A stretch of 64,000 bases of DNA from Isoetes taiwanensis (GCA_021234155.1 JAJEKV010000046.1:6517012-6581011); one strand, 5' to 3'; shown: positions 33,570 through 46,682, counted from the first letter of the stretch. Notes: generated from the letters alone by a model not told the origin. Numbers and translations: made by a program.

Positions 33570-34015
33570 AACTTAGATCTTAAAGTCCTTTGCAACCCAT
33601 CGAGTACTTTCTCGAGTTGCAAGTCGAGAAAGTCCTCATGTCTAGTCCCCTGCAATCCAGAAGGCACTTTTTCCACTCGCGAGTCGAAAAAGTCCTCTGG
33701 TCTAGTGTTTTTATAACCCAAAAGGCATTTTTCGAGAAAGTCCTCATGTCTATCCCTTTGTAACCCAGAGGGCACTTTCTCGACTCGCAAGTTGAGAACC
33801 CTCTGGTCTAGTCTTTTATAACCCAGAGGGCACTTTCTCAACTCGTGAGTTGAGAAAGTGCCCTCTGGCCTATCCCTTTATAACCAAGAGAGCACTTTCT
33901 TGACTCGCGAGTCAAGAAAGTCCTCTGGTCTAGTCTTTTATAACCAAAAGGGCACTTTCTTGACTCGCGAGTTGAGAAAGTGCCCTTCTAGTCTAGTCTT
34001 TTATAATCCAGGGGC
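33570..34015. repeat. Tandem array of palindrome-centred repeats, unit about 60 bp
   Basis: Seven units. Each holds a version of the palindrome ACTTTCTCGACTCGCGAGTC with its mirror half (GAGAAAGT), followed by CCTCTGGTCTAGTCTTTTATAACCCAGAGGGC. Units differ by several bases, with one truncated at about 33727. Paired changes on both sides of some palindromes keep the stem (for example TCTTGACTCGCGAGTCAAGA). A lone copy lies at 35207-35245. No coding. Confidence 0.9.
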
Positions 34016-34089
34016 TTCATAGTATCAGTCGACGAACTGAATCTTATGTCTGCAGCCCCTACCCTAACTAAATAATACATGCAAGTTAG

Positions 34090-34960
34090 CAATGGAAGGC
34101 ATTTGGATGTCCGCAACAGCCAAGGGGAAACAAGGCGCCTTCAGAAAAATGGAAGATTTTCGAGAGGCCTGGGCTTGTGTCTTTGTTCGTCAAGAACAAG
34201 ATTGAAGACCCGACCTTGTTCTATAAGAAGGCTGATCTAGATCAGTGGTACAAGACCTGTTTGGATTTGACGGAACTGAATACTTTCAGTTTCTTTGTCT
34301 TCTGCATGCCTGCCAATCAGGCGATGGCAGTGTCGCAATAGATTGCAGATATTAACTTCCACAAGAGGATCTTGCATACCATATATGAGATAGAATATGA
34401 GTGCAGAGTCGGTCTTCCAAAGACCTCAAGTTTTCCAACGTTATATTAGTTTTAGTGTCTCGCCATAATAGTCTTGACTTCAACAAGTGGTGGTCAAGTA
34501 AACTCCCATACGTGGATAAGTTCATGGCCTCAAACGAGAATCTGGATCCCTAGAAGGGTGGGAAATTCATGGAGGATGTGCCATCATTTGATAAGATGAG
34601 CACAGATGGCAGTACAGGTCCTTTCCACATGATACCAATATGCCTCAGGGTATCAAATACTTTGTTACAAGTTTGGTTGAAGATGATCAAATCATATACA
34701 AGTGGTACATGAACGGGCTTTTCCTCCCAAGGGGCTATGTTATATGGACCCCATAATATAGTTGGTGACAAAGCCCTTGTTGACCCCATAAAGTCATACT
34801 TGGATGCATTGCATGACCCTGTGAATAAAAAGAATGAGTCAACCAACAAGGAGGAAAAAACAGAAGAGGAGATAATCAAGAGGATCCCTTGACATGCATG
34901 GAAGACGAGGCGACGGAACAAGTGCTGGCAAGAATAAGAGAGAGGTGAGCTCATTTACCA
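34090..34960 (+). pseudogene. Decayed coding region, unrecognised
   Basis: Readable stretches in changing frames: KNKIEDPTLFYKKADLDQWY, TFSFFVFCMPANQAMAVSQ, ADINFHKRILHTIYEIEYEC, then YGPHNIVGDKALVDPIKSYL and a Glu/Lys-rich end. Several stops and frameshifts. Probably the same gene as 32490-33553, with the repeat array between. No family recognised. Confidence 0.35.
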
Positions 34961-35459
34961 TATTTTCAATGAATGCGCTGGTTCATTTAAACTGATTCCT
35001 GTATTGGCTAAGTCCCAGTTTTCAATTCTTGTGGCGGATGTTCTGCGAAATTATCCAGAGCTCAAGGAGGTTGATGAGGAAAGCATAGGCATCATGGCAG
35101 CGATGGACAAGAAATTTTATGGTGATTCACCTGAATGACACGGCTCTGCATGGTTCTATATATATTGTGTAATGTTTTGTATAAAAAAAAGGGATGTATT
35201 CTGTTGCAAGGCACTTTCTCAACTCGCGAGTCGAGAAAGTGGCTTCCTGCTCAAAGTAAAAATATGTCAAAGCTCTGCTCAAAGTAACTGTAATATATAA
35301 AACATCTGAATGGAAATGTAATTGGACTGTAATTGTTTGTTTGTTTGGACTGTCATTACTAACTGGACTGTAATTGTTGATTTCAATGTTCCGTTCTTCT
35401 AAGTGACAAGGAGCCCGGCATGCTTCCCGCTCAGAACACACTCTTAGCAGAGCTTTGGG

Positions 35460-35790
35460 ATACGAAAACACATGTTATAAAATAACGCAAGGGATCCTGA
35501 TGAAAGGAAGTTGATTTGCGAACTTCACGAACCGCAAAGGATCTTGCAAGCAATGTATGACATCCATGGGGGATAGGGGGGAAGCATTTATGACCCAGCA
35601 ATTGAAGAAAGGATGCAGGAGGAGGGTGGTGAGATCGGTTGGACGGGCATGAAGCTCCTCCTTGTGAAGCTTTCTACCGTCTTCACGTTGCTCCGAGAGC
35701 TTGGAGATGGTCCGAGCATGCTCCGACTATTATTCCACTCAGGTGGACCGTGTATCATCCTGATGTTATGACAGCACGGCCGCCGTGGTC
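35460..35790 (+). pseudogene. Decayed coding segment, unrecognised
   Basis: One frame reads DPDERKLICELHEPQRILQA, a stop after HGG, then YDPAIEERMQEEGGEIGW and MKLLLVKLSTVFTLLRELG, ending at a TGA. Unrecognised, and possibly the end of the region starting at 32490. Confidence 0.3.
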
Positions 35791-37277
35791 TCTTCGTCCA
35801 CTATAAATTATATTGTAAAGATGTTATTTATGAATAATAATAAGTCATTGTTCTATAGTTTCTCGACTCACCATCCAAGAAAAGGAGGCCATTTGTGTAT
35901 ACATAGATTTTTTATTCACATCTTTTTGGATGGAAATGAAAGGTCTGTCATGGTCTTTCCATCCATTGTAAACTACATTGTTATACTGTCTTTTATTAAT
36001 AAAAATTCATTGAATACTACCGCTTTGTTTGTAGAAAGTGAATTATTTCATTGGTTTTGTATGCGTTTTTAGTTTCTCGACTCGCCATCTGAGAAAAGGA
36101 GGCCACTTGTAACCCTTTAGGTTTTTTTTAACGCTAGAAAAAAGCCTCTTATTCAAACAATAATGAAGTGCAAAATGATTTGCGCGTCCTTTTGCCTTAA
36201 AAAAATAGGGTTCCCGAAAAAAATGGGAATTGCATGAATCTCTCTTTGATGTAATGCGATTTCACTATTAAAATCCATGAAAAATAATATTTACAAGATC
36301 AGCCATTCAAGCCTTTCGTAACTCTTGCAAAGACCCACATTTACCATACGTATGGACAAGACATTTGCAAGCAATACATTTTCCTCCACTTGTTTCCTTT
36401 AAATAAGCTCATGAATCTGCCTGCCTTGTAAAATGTTCCTCGAGATCCTAGACCTGTAGAACATAGAAGCTGCAATGCAGGTCTAGATGTTCCCAAGCAT
36501 TACATGAGGTAAGGATATTCCACATGATAGAAACTTTTGGCCAGATGAAGATTTTTTTGTCAAACAAATTAGTCTATGATTAGATTGCGAAGATATGAAG
36601 ATACGGTGCACAAGCTTCTGGAAAGGCACACATAAGAACGTGATGGCTTTCGTATCGATCATGCATCTGTAGAAAACTCAAACATAAGATGTACTCCTAG
36701 GATTGACATATTTATCGACTGTCTCAGTTATAGTACTTTGCATTTGCATTAGAACAGGTTAAGGTTGCATCCATATGATTACCAGGTAATGCTGCAAAAT
36801 TGAGCTAACAAGAGGGCTTTTGCTAAAGCGTAGGCAATTGCAAAGCCTCCTCCCATCTCTGAACTCTGGTCCAATGAAAACTTTCTCATAATCTTATTTA
36901 GATAGCACCCTGACCAGATTCTCAGATTCAAAAATAGGAAGGTAGAAAATGTAAAAAGAAACAATTGCTTGGAAGATGAATCTGGACCTCTTTATCAAAA
37001 AACACCCTATGCCATATCCGCATCGTTGCAACTATCTCTATGCATGGAATTCAACTATTGCTATAGAAGCATTATTTGATGCTTCTAACATGGGCTTGCA
37101 TAGCAAGTTGCATTTGTTCAAATGAGTAAGAAAGCCCTTTCTGTTTTCCTTTGTTGCATTTCCGCATGACACAGTGCATTTTATGCCTCTGATGCTTTTT
37201 CTCTTGCTGCATTTGGAACACTAAATTATCCTTCTCTTTTCCCTTGAGCAAATAAAAGTTAGTTAGAGGATGGGCTA
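35791..37277. other. No gene seen
   Basis: AT-rich. Two copies of GTTTCTCGACTC(A/G)CCATC..GAGAAAAGGAGGCCA-like sequence (about 35858 and 36072) echo the palindromic array. No coding signal. Confidence 0.45.
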
Positions 37278-37438
37278 GATAACGTCCTCCCACGAGGCAT
37301 TATGGCCCAGGAAAATGGCTGAGTGGCCATGTGGCCAGGAAATTCGAGGCGTCGGCGGCGATGGGGTCGAGGAATTTCCTGGCCACATGGCCACGAGGCT
37401 ATTTTCATGAGCCATAACGCCGAGGGAAGGACGTTATC
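37278..37438. mobile_element. Foldback (MITE-like) element
   Basis: 161 bp whose two halves are near-perfect reverse complements: GATAACGTCC...GGCCATGTGGCCAGGAAATTC on the left (37278-about 37350) and GAATTTCCTGGCCACATGGCC...GGACGTTATC on the right (about 37368-37438), with a short GC-rich loop. A truncated direct copy of the end motif (TTAACGTCCTTGGCCGAGGC) follows at 37443. No clear target duplication was found and there is no coding capacity. Confidence 0.82.
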
Positions 37439-38475
37439 GACCTTAACGTCCTTGGCCGAGGCATTTGGCAGAGATGCCATAGCCAAGCTTGGCAGCCTAC
37501 ACTGCATTCCGGCAAGAAAAAGAAACCAAATGTAAGCCTCTGTTTTCATAACAGAACATGTGATGCAGCGACGAGCAGGGAGGCTGATTTAAACAAAGCA
37601 TGGGAGTCGGATTTGCACAGGGGAGGCGGATTTAAACAGGCAGGGGAGTCGAATTTGCATCAAATGAGTCGGATTTGCTCAGAGCAGCTCATAATCATTC
37701 ACTTTGTAACATCTTTGTTGCCAGTTCTTTAACCCTTTGCCAGTTCCTTTTTTGTATCAGAAGCTCCAGCTGCGGTGGTTGCTTATTGCATAGTTGTGCA
37801 ATGCTAGAAGCTCTGTTTTAAAACACAGATGCCACACCGGATCAAACAGAAAAATCTTAAAAAATGAAGCGCAGGGCCGTTCAAAAGACAGAGAGAAGCC
37901 GGTTGGAGGCCGCCTAGAGATCTGGCTATGGCTTGGAGGTTGGAGGCCTGGCTATGGTGGGCTTTTGCTAAGGATCGACCACGGCGGAGTGCGGCCCAGA
38001 AAAAGTAGTACGTGACAGCAGAGCAGAGGATGTTATAGACATAACATTTTTGTTATGGACATAGCAGTTTTGGCCCAAAATTGTTACTGGATATAACCTC
38101 TTAGAATAGACGGCTGGGATTTAATCCTACGGCTAAATGCAGAGGCCAAGGACGTTAAGAGATATATATCACTGGCCACGACTATCAGCAGATAAATTAT
38201 AGACTTCCCAAGTGTAATGCTATCAGAGGCAATCCACAATGCATATCCTTTTATGGCCAAGGAAGGCGTTGTCAAGATTCTCCCATGCATCCATTTGATG
38301 GTCGCTGCAGAATAAATATGGACAATGACATACTTGAGCATGTGTCATAAAATAATATATGGAAGAAAAGAAAGGGTAGCCATTTAAAGATGTAAGCTAG
38401 TGGCCAGTCCCCTTGTTAGTGTGGTGTGTGGTCACATGTCCAGTTGGATGCTGCCTAGTGGTGTGACATTAAAAT
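37439..38475. other. No gene seen
   Basis: A short imperfect repeat of GGGAGGC(G/T)GATTTAAACA at about 37578-37640. Nothing else recognised. Confidence 0.45.
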
Positions 38476-38503
38476 ACTATCTATCTATCTATCTATCTAT
38501 CTT
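38476..38503. repeat. (CTAT)n microsatellite
   Basis: About seven CTAT repeats. Confidence 0.95.
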
Positions 38504-38585
38504 GTAACTTTAATATGCCAACAAAGAATCATTGACTTTAATATGCCAATAGGTTTTATTTGCAAAATTGCTTAAGCTGAAACAT

Positions 38586-38734
38586 AAAAAATATTCCTGA
38601 TTTGTTGTGGAGTGTCGAGGTATCACTGTCTCTTTGGGGCAGTTCTCCTTCCTCCTCACTTGCTTTGTAACATTACCATTCTTTTAATATATTGCTGACA
38701 CAGTTCTTCAAAAAAAAAAAAAATATTCCTGATT
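38586..38734 (+). mobile_element. Short 5'-truncated LINE tail insertion with target duplication
   Basis: 38603-38710 is the last 108 bp of the same LINE found at 38809, ending in a run of A (38710-38723). The sequence AAAATATTCCTGATT occurs on both sides (about 38588-38602 and 38720-38734), a target duplication from target-primed reverse transcription. Confidence 0.88.
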
Positions 38735-38808
38735 CATACCTCTTTCAATTAGAGTTCTCCTAAAATACCTTTAAAAACAGATTCCAAAAAATTTCAATGC
38801 ATATTCCT

Positions 38809-41800
38809 TTTTTTTTTTTTTGAAGAAGCGTATCGACAATATATTAAAAAGAATGGTAATGTTACAAAGCAAGTGAGGAGGAAGGAGAACTGCCCCAAAG
38901 AGACAGTGATACCTCGACACTCCACAACAACTGCAACTCTACTGCTGTACAAACTGACCATCACCATCTACCACACCCAAGAAGTCCCGCCAAATGGAAA
39001 ACTTCCGCTCTACTAATCCCGGGAACACCAAAAAGCTTTGAAATAGCTTGTACCTGAGTCGAGGAATCAGAGAGGCTGCAGTTTCTTTGATCCCCCACGA
39101 AAGATCCACAACCGCCGCCTTCCAAATCAACCACACCAACCAAGCCACGCACGGATGCAAGGCTTGCTGCCAGACGAAGCGCCAAACACCGGGATACACA
39201 TGAAGCGGCAATTGTTGGCTATTCAATCTCACCAAACAGAGCCACGACCCAATCCCAAACCCGCAAATGAGGGCATAAAACCAGACAATGCTCCACAGTC
39301 TCACGATGAAGGCCACAACAAGGGCAAAGAGGGCTCACACCCGGCCTAAACTGACTCACAAGGACATTCACCCTGAGACAGCGGTGCACCACCTGCCACA
39401 TAAGCACCCGAACCTTCGGTGGGGGAAGTGAGCTCCATGTCCACGTCCAAACCGAGCGCCATCGAGAACCCGGAAGCTGCAGAGACCACTTGCCTGAAGG
39501 GGGCAGAGTGTCATGAATAGCCAACACCCGGTAACAAGACCGCACAAAACAAGAAGATACAACATCTGGATGAACCTTCCAAACCTGCACCACCACATCA
39601 CCCTGAGGGACTATAGGTATATGTAGCGGAATACTCCCCGCCACTTGTTCCCGAATAGCCCTGTCCACATCCCTCAGGAAAAGCGAGCTCGAAGAACTCC
39701 CACGGCTAGCTGACCATCCCAATACCAATCCTCCAAGGTGAGCACAAAGAGCTCGCCTCCAACGGGCCTCAAAGGTCCGAGCATGCACGCAGTGGCGACC
39801 AAGGGCAAGTAATGCAGGAGGTAGAGGAACCCACAAGAAAGGAGAAGAGTGGTGATAAACTGAGGCATAATCTAGCTGGAAGAGCACACGCACGTGATCC
39901 CAAGCCCGCAACACCCCCGTGAGAAAAGGGGACGCGTGTGGGAAAGGCGGAGACCATACAACAAATGCCGTGGCAACTCTACATGCACATCGACTTTCCA
40001 AATGCCACACAATGGCGAAGAGATTGCCACAATAGTGCCGCACTGTGAGAAGATGCTCCATCTGCGAGAATGCTCCAAATAAACTTAGAGACCAACACCT
40101 TACTATGCGGTGCCAAATCCCGAATGGCCAAGCCCCCCATCCTCCCTCCGGCGGAGACACTTCCACCAAGCCACTTTAACAACCGCCCCTTCATCATCCC
40201 GCCCCACACAAAATTTTGAACAATCTTATCCAAAGCCCGTATCTTACCCTCGGGAGCTAACATCGCAGATCTTTGTATACACATGAGTGCTACAAAGTCT
40301 TGACTTGGCAATAGTGATCCTACCGCCATGGACAACTTGCTACCCTTCCACCAATTGAGGTGTTTTACGCAACCCCCGCAAAATCTCATCCCACACCCTC
40401 CCATGGAAACATCCCCTCCAAAGGGAATACCCAACACTTAGTACATACATTACACGGAAGCACCTTCCAAGGGAATAGAGCCAAACAAGGGGAGGCGGAG
40501 TCAATCGGGCTCATAATGCGAGACATTTACCCCAATTCGAGGAAGAATGCACGAGGCCAAGGAGAAAGTATCCAAAAAACCCTTCACATTCGCAAATTCC
40601 TCTCTTACGCCACCAAGAAGAGAAAAGTGTCATCGGCGAATGGTTAATAATCTGGCGACTACCATCCCCGCATCCGAGCCCATCCACCACCCCTCCTCCA
40701 CTGCAGCCAAAACAAGCGAGACAAGGCCTCCGCCACAATCGTAAACAAAAAATGGTGCCAAAGGGCACCCCGACGCACCCTCTCGCCTAAGGAGAAAAAG
40801 CGGAGGGTTCACCCTGGCACACCACCGTAGCCCGTGCTGACCTATGCAGCTTCATGACTGTCTCTGTAAAGCGTGGACCACAGCCCAACGCTAACATCAT
40901 GGTAGACAAGAACTCCCAACGGACACTATCATAAGCTTTGGCAAAGTCAAGCTTAAGATAGGCAATGCTTTGACCTGTTCTCCCGGCCCAATAAAGGCCC
41001 CTCATAAGTCATGGCAACATTAGTCAAAATGTTCCTCCCGGGAACAAACCCGTTCGCACCTTACTAATGGAAGAAGTCAACACCGGCTTCAACTTCTCGG
41101 CGGGGCTTTTCAAATAATCTTGTACACGAGGACAACAAGGATATAGGCCTCCAATCATTAATAGTAGAAGGCTGCTTAACCTTAGGAATCAAGGAAATGC
41201 ATGCGGTATTCAAGATCCTATCCATGTGAGAAGACTGCAGCAACTCAAGATACACCTGGTACACAGACTCACCAGCCCACTCCCAATAAGTCTGAAAGAA
41301 CTTCACAGGGATGCCATCCAGCCCAGGACATTTATCCTTGGCCATGCACATACATGCCTCCGCTAAATACTCTCTGGAGAGCTCCTCGCCCCAAGCTCTC
41401 ACGTTGGTGAGGCAAAATAGATGGCTTAACAGCCCCCAAAACAAGCTCCTGCATCTCCTGCTCATAGGGAAGAGTGCGCTGCGCAAAAAAAACCCCGAGA
41501 AATGAGCATGCACATACCTCTGCAACTCAGGCCGGGATCCTCCAAAGTCCGCCATCGCAAAGCAAGGGGCGCCATAGATGCCGTGATATCGCCGCCCGCC
41601 TAGCCTTTCTCAAGAACACCGAGAGCGAACTTGTATCCCCCTCCTTCAACCCGGGGTAAGGGCTGCCTTCACACAGCGCCTCATGCACTTTAATCTGCTC
41701 CAAAGCAACAATACTGCAACACCTTTGCATTCTCCCTAATGCCATCGGAAAGTTGCGCCGAATCTTCTCAACTCCCCGATAAAGACTATGCAACTCCTGC

Positions 41801-42138
41801 CCGCTCCTGCCGCACCGCGCCTACCAAAGACCTTAGCAAAACACTTAACCCTGGCCAACGCAGTCACCATACCAGACATACCCTTCAGAGATGAAAAGGT
41901 ATCAAGCCACAACTCCTGGCACTGGGCCGAGAAATCCGCATCAGCCAGAAGCCGGGTGTTCAAACGGAACACCGTCCGAGAAGGCCGAGAGGCAACCGCA
42001 CCCTGACTGGACAAAACCTGAGGGTAATGATCAGAAATGGAGGTAGACAGAATGTTACTCCGGCGCAAAGAGGGCACACCATCCAATGCGCATGGGGAAG
42101 CATAGCACCGGTCATGCCTAGCATACGCCCGGCCCGCT
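38809..42138 (-). mobile_element. 5'-truncated LINE (L1-like) insertion
   Basis: 3.3 kb on the minus strand, ending in a poly(A) tail (T run at 38809-38821). TGCATATTCC plus following T bases occurs at 38799-38808 and again at 42139-42148: a target duplication of at least 10 bp, up to 16 bp if the T run is counted. The body encodes the end of the endonuclease, RT and a C-terminal zinc knuckle. The 5' part, including ORF1 and most of the endonuclease, is absent. Confidence 0.93.
38940..42130 (-). pseudogene. LINE ORF2: endonuclease end, reverse transcriptase, zinc knuckle
   Basis: Reading down the minus strand: SDHYPQVL near 42030 (the SDH motif of the endonuclease); a linker; RT with DKCPGLDGIPVKFFQ, NTACISLIPKVKQP and NDWRPISLLSS (41064-41555); LKLDFAKAYDSVRWEFL, motif A with the catalytic Asp (about 40920); FADDT near 40635, motif C; the thumb; then LPPPKVRVLMWQVVHRCLRV and C-P-C-C..H..C in the frame 39219-40169, the plant zf-RVT domain. 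ORF2 nicks the target and copies the LINE RNA. At least four frameshifts split it, so the copy is dead. Similarity to the 1-1742 LINE is only at the level of general organisation. Confidence 0.92.
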
Positions 42139-42148
42139 GCATATTCCT

Positions 42149-45100
42149 TTTTTGCCTATCCATAATCCATGCTTTGAACTGCAGTCAACACTCTTAAGCT
42201 CAAAGGACATTTGCTTCAACCACATTATTCCTGCCTAGGCAAATTACATTATTTATGCAACAATAAAAAGAACTGTATGTGCCCAACCACCATATGCCCT
42301 AAATTTGTTCACAAATGCACTTGAAACACTATGGTGCAATTTAAACAAAGTTGCTTTCCTGCTAGTTTTGGCATGGGATAACATACAACGATTTGTCATC
42401 ACTATTCACATAGTTAGAGTCGATTGAAACAAACATGGGTGATAAACTTATACTACCTGCCAACCAAGATCCACATGGATGGCATGGTGTTTGTCCAAAG
42501 AAAAACGTGTAACACATGCTGCCATCTTTGGTCCAATGCTAGAAAGCACACAAAGGCCAATCGTTCCTTCCTGTAGAGGTAGACCTCGCACAGAGCATGA
42601 CTGGCCCACCATTTCCTTTTAGTTGCAGAGCTTGCAGAGATGTTCACTTGTTTATAGTTTTGAAATAAGCATGGCTGCGCAGTAGACGCTAGGGCTCGAA
42701 AATAGCAACGTCTCTAACCAGTAAAAATGTCGCTTGGTATTTGAGGCTATCGAAAAAAATATACATTAGTGCATTTTTTAAGTGTATTATGCCGGAAATT
42801 TTTTATTTTCTTGCTGGAAAATTGCCGGAAAAGTTTCAGCATGACAGGAATTTAACACAAGTGGGCGGATTTTTAGGGGATCTCCCCTATTTTCGAACCA
42901 TGGTAAACGCATAATATTATGTAGACACAACAAGCTTGCAGTGAAATTTCAAACAATTATTAATATAACTGACAGAGTATGCATACATCGAGTTTCTTTT
43001 CCTCTTACTGGATAAGACCATGATTTGTAAATGCAAAAGAAACAAATAAATGTTCTGTTATGAAGTCTGACAAAATTTCAAAAGTTTTCAATATCTGGCA
43101 TCGATTTGCAAGAAAAAGTATCTCCCCCTCTGAACGAACCTTTTGAAGAATAGATGATCGACATGAAAAAAGTGACTTAACATTAAGCTACAAATGATCA
43201 TACAAAAATACATTTCATACCACGAAAGCTACCTCTTGCATTTAATTCAGTCAGCCTGGTAATCATTTTTCTTGACTTGCCTTGCGCAGACAAGTGAAAC
43301 AATATATTTGGCAGAGTAATTCATTGGATAACCCCACAATTTATATTATTTCCTCCCGTTGCTACATTATTCACAACATCTGGTTCCTTTTATTACATGA
43401 ATCTGAGATGCAGCCCATATAAACTAGAATTCCACTAGGGTTTCACAAATCCAAGTGTAGTGTTTGCATCATATGGAGTCTAAAGATCGACTAAATGCTT
43501 CTCTCCAATCAATAGAAAGCCTAGGACCATTGCAATCTACAGCACCTGCAGGCATTCTAGGTGTAATTCAACTCGGAACTTCTCCAGAGGATAATGGTTT
43601 TGCCTGTGGGACTAGAATCTCAGTGAAATGCCCAGATAGGGGTCATTTATAGAGAGTTGATTCTTGTAGCAAGCTGAATTACACCACAAAGTTCAAGCCT
43701 GCTACTTGTATGAACACTGAACTTGATACTTTTCGCAAAATAGATGAGATCAAGCTGGATTTCTACAAAAACATAAAAACATGGCATATTCATCAGATCA
43801 ATAGGAACAAAGCAGATGTGCCCGTAACCGCATTCATAAACGCGACAAAAAGTTTGCACTAGATCACACAACGTTAGTGAAAATATTGGTGAGAATGAAC
43901 TAGACCTAGGTTTTTGGATGCTAGAACACAACATGTGAGAACAAAAGAGAAGGAATCAAGGATAGGCGGAGTAAGGTTATTCAATTTTTGTAATCTACTG
44001 GGCCACAGATGTAGAAAATTGAAGATCTAATGGCTTAAATTAAAATTTGTTGAGGTGGAGTGCAACGTGGATAGGCTAGAATTTGAGAAATTATTGTACG
44101 GGATTTAGGCAAGCCTGCTAAAAAGTTCTAGCTCCCAGTAAAGAACCAAAGTCTTTGACACAGATAACAGAAACATGTTATTCTCCAGTCTTCCGTATCT
44201 AGTAGGAAGCAAATTTGAGAGCAAACATGCAGGACCACTTAGTGAAGTCGACTTGCATGAGAAACAACTATTGTGAAGATGTGATGCCCTCAAATCTAAC
44301 ACTCAAAGATGTAATGCATTTGAAGAGAGATTGCTCTTGATTTTTATGCAGCACCCACAAGGTCATTGAAATAGATTTTTTCCTGAACACCTCCATGCCC
44401 GTGTAGTTGAAGGACTGCATAGCATGCTTGGGTGATGTGTTTGGGGTTTGGAAACCACCATAGATAGAGCCCACATAAAAAACTGATTTGATCTTCCCTG
44501 AATACTTGATAAACATAAGAACTTTTACACAAATTAGTAGCCAAAGCCCTATTTAAAGGAGCTCTCCACCCAACTGGACCACTTAGCTAGCAATATTAGC
44601 TGGAACATAAAGACAATAAGGCATATCTGAAAATTAGCTTCCACTTTAGTTCCTCCCTCGAGCTAGCAATCCTCAATATAAAACACCAAGAATCGGGCTT
44701 AGGGATAGTAATAGATTATTGAATAAGATCAGCATAAGCTCTAGGAAAAAGTAATAGCTTTCTTAGAATCAGATTCAATAGAGAAGGAGTATTGTTGTCT
44801 TCTTTGACCCCTTGTCACTCTTTCGTCTGTTTCTCCCTCAAACGAATAAATCAAAAGAAGTTCCACCACAATTTGGAAACTAGATTCCGAGATGGTTTCA
44901 AAGAAGTAAAAACCATCCAATTTTGATCTTTGGTTGCTGAGATATTGCCAATTGAATTTTAGCTTCTATTTATAGATACCTCCATGACTTTAGCCTTCTT
45001 TGGCACATCTCTGCCTTTGCCTTTGTCTTTTGTCCCCAACCATGATATATACTGACTCTATATGATTTTGCCTAATGCATAATCACATTGGCCACTTCCC

Positions 45101-45320
45101 CGAGCATTTGTTAGATGTTAATCTAACCATATCAAAAACCCTATTTTCGACATGGATGTTTTGAAGAGAGTGCAGAGGCAGTGAATATTATCGCAACCAT
45201 AACATGTCATGGCCACAATTTTGAAAACGTAGCGAAGAAAAATTCGACAGCAAAACGAAAAAGGGAAAAGAAAAATGAGATACTGAATTATATATGTTTA
45301 GATAATGATTTCATCCTTAA
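42149..45320. other. No gene seen
   Basis: About 3.2 kb of AT-rich DNA with short frames on both strands and no family motif, RNA gene or transposon end that I could support. Confidence 0.45.
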
Positions 45321-45350
45321 TAAGTATCTTATCTTATCTTATCTTATCTC
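45321..45350. repeat. (CTTAT)n microsatellite
   Basis: About five copies of a pentanucleotide. No further structure. Confidence 0.9.
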
Positions 45351-46680
45351 ATAAGTATATCTCTGTCGAGAATCATCTACTTGCTGAACACCAATTTGAC
45401 TACTTTGCTCTATGTATTATATCCATACAGGTCAGGGTGAGGCCCCATCAATGAACTTATGACTCCCTCTTAGGCTGAAATCAACTGGATTCCTTACCCT
45501 CTAACCAAATTTCTTGTATTCATTTCCTAATCTCCCAGCTAGCTTTTGAATTATCCTGTTTATACAGCTTTGCCTTTGCCTTGGACAATGCAGCATAACG
45601 TTTATCGATACTACTGATGTACATTGTCTTCTATACTTCTATTACATTTATGGTTTCAGTAGTGGTAGAAAGTCCCTTTTAAACTCATTTTATCTCTATA
45701 TTGTGGTTAGTAGTACTAAATTATCTACGCTATTTACTCGGGGAATATGCCTAGCTTTCGATTTTGTTCAATATAAATCTCTTTCCTCTTCCCCAAAACG
45801 AAAAAAAAATGTACAAGATAATCAATCACCTTTCGTTCTTCCTTTGATATGTAACGGAGGACTAGCCAATATTTTAATAGTCTTCTCTTAAAATAGGTTG
45901 GACAAGGCATCTTCTCATCTTACATGATGTAAGACTATGCTATTAGATTTGACTTATGTTATTTATGTACCCAAGACTACACTATTAGATTTGACTTATG
46001 CTATATATAGCTTAGTGAGAGGAAATTTTGTACAATTTGTGACTTCGACTAGTAAAAGTTCCTCCAAGTTGAAGGTGCCTCGGAGACCACGAGACCTCAT
46101 GGTCTCCGATGATGATGTAAAAACTACTTATCTTTATATCATATTTCCCATGATTGTTGAATTGTGGTGACATTAGAATACATTATGCGGCTATTGCCTT
46201 GCATTATGAAAACAGATAACACACTAGATACGTTACATATTGTTGCCATTATCATGAACATGAAGAATAATTGCTAATGCCATGCATAGAGAATGAGTAG
46301 AGAGGACAATGATCAAGCAAGGATAAGGACGAATAACAACGAGCATCGATGTGGTTGTCAGTCAACCTCACAAGCATGATAAACATGAGCAGGATGATCA
46401 AAGAATTCCACTAGACAACAGGACGATCAAAGAATTCCACTAGACAACAGGGACATTGAGACGAGAGGGGGGGGGGAGAATTTTAGCCAGGGTCAATAGA
46501 TCATGAATGGTTGTGATGTCGAGGCGAGAGGGTGCGGCAAGATCAGGTCCGTCGATGCGAGATGGGATATGCCATGGGAGTAAAATTATGGTGGTGGAGG
46601 GCATCTGAAGATCCCACGACAAGACACCTCCACATGCATATCCTATATCCTGGTACATACTGTGATTGTTGGACAAGCTA
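45351..46680. other. No gene seen; upstream of the oxygenase gene
   Basis: Short duplications (CTA(T/C)..TTAGATTTGACTTATG(T/C)TAT at about 45937 and 45980; a 31-bp repeat around 46397-46450; a G run at 46463-46475). No coding signal. Confidence 0.45.
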
Positions 46681-46682
46681 TA

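Noticed and set aside
33570-34015. CRISPR-like array
   Set aside because: Units are degenerate tandem repeats without unique spacers, in a eukaryotic context.
37259-37549. Coding ORFs on both strands over the foldback element
   Set aside because: They arise from the inverted repeat and have no protein-like motifs.
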